From Bugula neritina (Eukaryota; Bryozoa; Gymnolaemata; Cheilostomatida; Bugulidae), in contig OZ037772.1 of assembly GCA_964035545.1 (NCBI GenBank), positions 2,191,001 to 2,255,000 on the forward strand: a DNA stretch of 64,000 nt, read 5' to 3'. The notes beneath the pieces were generated by a model that was not told the origin of the DNA, did not search any database, and saw only the letters and a list, made by a program, of their open reading frames with translations. Shown in pieces: positions 61,456 to 64,000 of the stretch. Position 1 is the stretch's first letter. Each line of letters begins with the position of its first letter. A program made the position numbers and the translations under genes.

Positions 61456-61744
61456 TGCAGATTATTAATAAACTTACAGGACTGTTAGGCTTAAAATTAC
61501 AAAGGAAATAGCTTATGAAACTGAGTTTTAATATAGTCATTTGAACTCATTTTAAATTCTCCCATTTTTTTTTACCTTCTTCTGCATATAATTGAGTTTT
61601 CTTAATCATTGTACTGAAAGTCAAAGTTTTGGCATCTGAAAAGGTGGCTATCATGATTATTTAATACTTTGCTTAGTAATTATCAATAAGTTATCATTTT
61701 TATTAGCAGACAACATTGTAGCACGCAGTCTTTTTCTACTTCTC

Positions 61745-61902
61745 AGATCGATCTGGTGTCTTTCCATGGTCTTATTGACATGAGATCGATCTGAGTTCGA
61801 GCTCCACAGACCGACCAGCTCAGATCGACGGAGATCGATCTTTGGCGTCTTTCCATGGATCGATCTCGCTGAGATCGATCTGAGATCGGTACATGGAAAG
61901 TT
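61745..61902. repeat. GATCGATC-rich palindromic segment
   Basis: GAGATCGATCTGAG-type words occur five or six times. CTTTCCATG (61760) faces its complement CATGGAAAG (61893), with a further direct copy at 61851. It looks like a small MITE or foldback. Confidence 0.65.
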
Positions 61903-61953
61903 GGTGATAGTCTGGTGACCTCTTGACCTCTATATATTTCACATTCACCGGCT

Positions 61954-62107
61954 ACTAATGCTAAGTTCAACTACTAATTATTACACTACTAGTACTACTA
62001 CTACTAGTACTCCCATTACTACTGCTACCGCTACTGCCACCACCACTACTTCTAGTAGTAGTAGTAGTACTAGTAGTGTAATAATTAGTAGTTGAACTTA
62101 GCATTAG
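61954..62107. mobile_element. Foldback element with ACTAGTACTACTA core
   Basis: CTAATGCTAAGTTCAACTAC at 61954 is matched exactly by its reverse complement ending 62107. The arms are about 58 bases and the core is TACTAC/GTAGTA triplets. Confidence 0.88.
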
Positions 62108-62309
62108 GCGTTAGTTAGTCTTAATATCAGTATTACAATTACTGAGAATGAAGATGAGACTGAATGGCACATTAGCTATTAGTGTCAGTAGGACTATAAG
62201 TTAACTATAACTATAACTTCACTAAAACATTAAGTCATCAACTAATAATCACAATGACTCAGTAAGTAAGTTTGAGACCGAGTCACTGGTATTAGTACTT
62301 CATTTTCAG

Positions 62310-62452
62310 TCACTGGAGTAACTGGTGGAAAACTTCCAGACACCAAGAAGAACCTAGTGAATGATGTCATCATGCGGTGACCTCAGCTCAGGCCAGACTC
62401 GTTGAGATGGAACTGCAGGGGAACCCGGACTGGTTTCCGTTACAAAGAAACT
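62310..62452 (+). CDS. Candidate 3'-terminal coding exon, frame break
   Basis: After a good acceptor (TTCATTTTCAG, ending 62309) one frame reads VTGGKLPDTKKNLVNDVIMR and then TGA. A second frame, one base away, continues VTSAQARLVEMELQGNPDWF and ends LQRNF-stop. Joining them needs a single-base shift near 62378. The text is protein-like in both halves. A poly(A)-signal-like AATAAA cluster lies near 63346. I do not recognise the protein; it could be the end of a gene whose other exons are upstream. Confidence 0.4.
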
Positions 62453-62459
62453 TCTAGTA

Positions 62460-63820
62460 ACTCACTAACTATAAGTTGATATTCATGCTACATGTGATAC
62501 TAAGAGGAATAATATAATTTAATATTTCCTTCAAACACAAGTTTATATATATATAAAAGATCTCTCCACACTACTCATACTAGTTGATATGCTGAAGAAC
62601 AACGTAGTGTTTTGTTCAATTCAACTTATATAAGCCATTGAACTTCAGCAGCTCCAGTTGTTATGTGTATTGAGATATTTTGTGTAGTGAATGAATATTG
62701 ATGTACTGTATGTCATGTTATAACAGGTTGCTATATTGTGTGCTATAGCAGGTTTTTATAGTTGGCTATTCTCTTGTTAAAGTAGAGAACATTCATGTGA
62801 TGTAGAATCATGACTCTGATAGCTGGAATATAAACTGTATGTAGAGGAGATTAAGTATGGAGTCTGCACAATGTATTGATTTGGTAGAGGAGAATAATTT
62901 GATGATTAGTGAATAGGAGGAACAGATAAGAGGTTTCACTAGGATAATGTTACAGTTGAATAATATAGTTTGATAATTTCATTGAATAGTGAAGATGCTG
63001 CTAGTTGATTGGTTAAGTTTCTCATACAGATATCCCAGATGGCATATTGCAGAGATTTTGTACATTATGTTATTATATCGAAAGGACAACTCCATGCACA
63101 CACTTTAACTAGAGGACATGATGCATTTTGCAGCATGCAGATCAACTAGTGTGATGGTGCCATCGTGATGGCCAATCAGTGACTGTTAATAATTAGTAGT
63201 AGGCGGAGCTGAATACTTGTAGTGGGCCCTAGTCTATTTGACTAGCAGGCAGAGAGCACTTGGAATTGTTATTGTAAAGTCTTGTATATTCTCTCTCTTA
63301 TTATGGAACGTGTTTTTGATAGTTGTACAGTTTTATTAGTATCTTGAAATAAATAGAATAAAGTGTTAGCAATCACAAACCTGGTGAAATAGTTTTGCCT
63401 AAATAGACCCTATAATAACAAGTAAAGCATAAATTCACAATAATATTCCACCCCCACTTCTTGCATGAGGATAGTTTAATTAAGTGAACTTACATCAACA
63501 AACTCTACAGTAAAAAGGGTGAAGTTGGGTAATAAGATCAATACTCAACACATTAACTTTCAACAGAATAAATCAACTGTTAGATTTTTCACTTAGCTTT
63601 GATGTAACTAAATATTCTAGGTGCTAATCCTACACAGTAAACTCTGTGAACAGTTCATATTGGTTCATCAAGCTTACCTTCAAGTGAAAGTATATAATTG
63701 TGTCAAAATGTGAATTCCTTGCTTGACTTTTAATGCTATTTTCACATTTCATATGTATTATATTCATGTAAATCTCAACAAGTTAAATTAGTTGAATCTT
63801 GTAAGTTGTGCTGTTAGCAA
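62460..63820. other. Possible 3' UTR and AT-rich flank
   Basis: No ORF. AAATAAATAGAATAAAGTG at 63348 could be a poly(A) signal for the exon at 62310. Confidence 0.35.
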
Positions 63821-63822
63821 GA

Positions 63823-64000
63823 CTATTGAGGCCAAACAAGGTAGTGTACCATCTATACTATTAGGGCCAAACAAAGTAGTATACCATCAATACTATTGAG
63901 GCCAAACAAGGTAGTCTACCACCAATACTATTGAGGCCAAACAAGGTAGTATACCATCAATACTATTGAGGCCAAACAAGGTAATGTATCATCTATAATA
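63823..64000. repeat. 35-bp tandem repeat running off the window
   Basis: Units begin at 63823, 63858, 63893, 63928 and 63963, each with CTATTGAGGCCAAACAAGGT or a close variant. The array continues past the window edge. Confidence 0.95.

Noticed and set aside
61166-61540. Minus-strand ORF of KGHTHSR repeats
   Set aside because: Product of the 21-bp tandem array; no splice signals, domain or flanking coding text.

Overview
The window is AT-rich animal nuclear DNA. Genes are split by GT-AG introns, AT microsatellites and minisatellites are abundant, and transposable elements of every major class are present. It encodes a TRIM-like RING/B-box protein, a KIF14-like kinesin, a cytosolic-type valyl-tRNA synthetase and fragments of fibrillar collagen. 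This points to a metazoan. The compact introns and gene mix fit an early-branching animal such as a sponge, but that assignment is a guess.

Layout. 0.16-3.1 kb: a four-exon gene for a SAP + SWIM zinc finger + YqaJ-nuclease protein whose 5' region belongs to a dispersed repeat. 4.7-12.9 kb: a PIF/Harbinger DNA-transposon gene pair, a plus-strand MADF-BESS protein converging on a minus-strand DDE transposase with intact catalytic residues. A right terminus with a TAA flank ends at 12931. A young LTR retrotransposon (4938-9063; LTRs identical by eye, GTGAT target duplication) sits in the first intron of the MADF gene. It carries gag-type zinc-knuckle ORFs but no pol, and holds an internal 310-bp foldback. 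12957-13300: a MITE with near-identical Harbinger termini. 13.3-15.1 kb: a second copy of the SWIM-YqaJ promoter repeat, then broken collagen exons. 16.1-23.2 kb: a complete seven-exon TRIM-like gene on the minus strand (RING, two B-boxes, coiled coil, beta-propeller) with hAT-type MITEs in its introns. 23.7-46 kb: mostly gene-poor, with LINE tails, foldback elements, minisatellites and degenerate TACTAATAGTA-type simple sequence.

46.9-52.8 kb: exons of a KIF14-like kinesin on the plus strand (end of FHA domain and downstream). 54.1-61.1 kb: exons of valyl-tRNA synthetase on the plus strand, covering the N-terminus, HIGH motif and part of the editing domain. Both genes show single-base frame breaks, and the synthetase lacks expected segments, so either the genes are decaying or the assembly has small errors there. 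Six minisatellite arrays lie at 53-64 kb, one starting about 10 bases after a synthetase splice donor.

The most interesting material is the transposon cluster at 0.2-13.9 kb: a nested, structurally readable Harbinger system with its MITE, a gag-only LTR element with a tRNA-Ser-like primer site and self-inverted gag segment, and an adjacent SWIM-YqaJ nuclease gene that itself looks repetitive. All splice models were made by eye from reading frame, phase and GT/AG signals; none was checked by alignment or transcripts.
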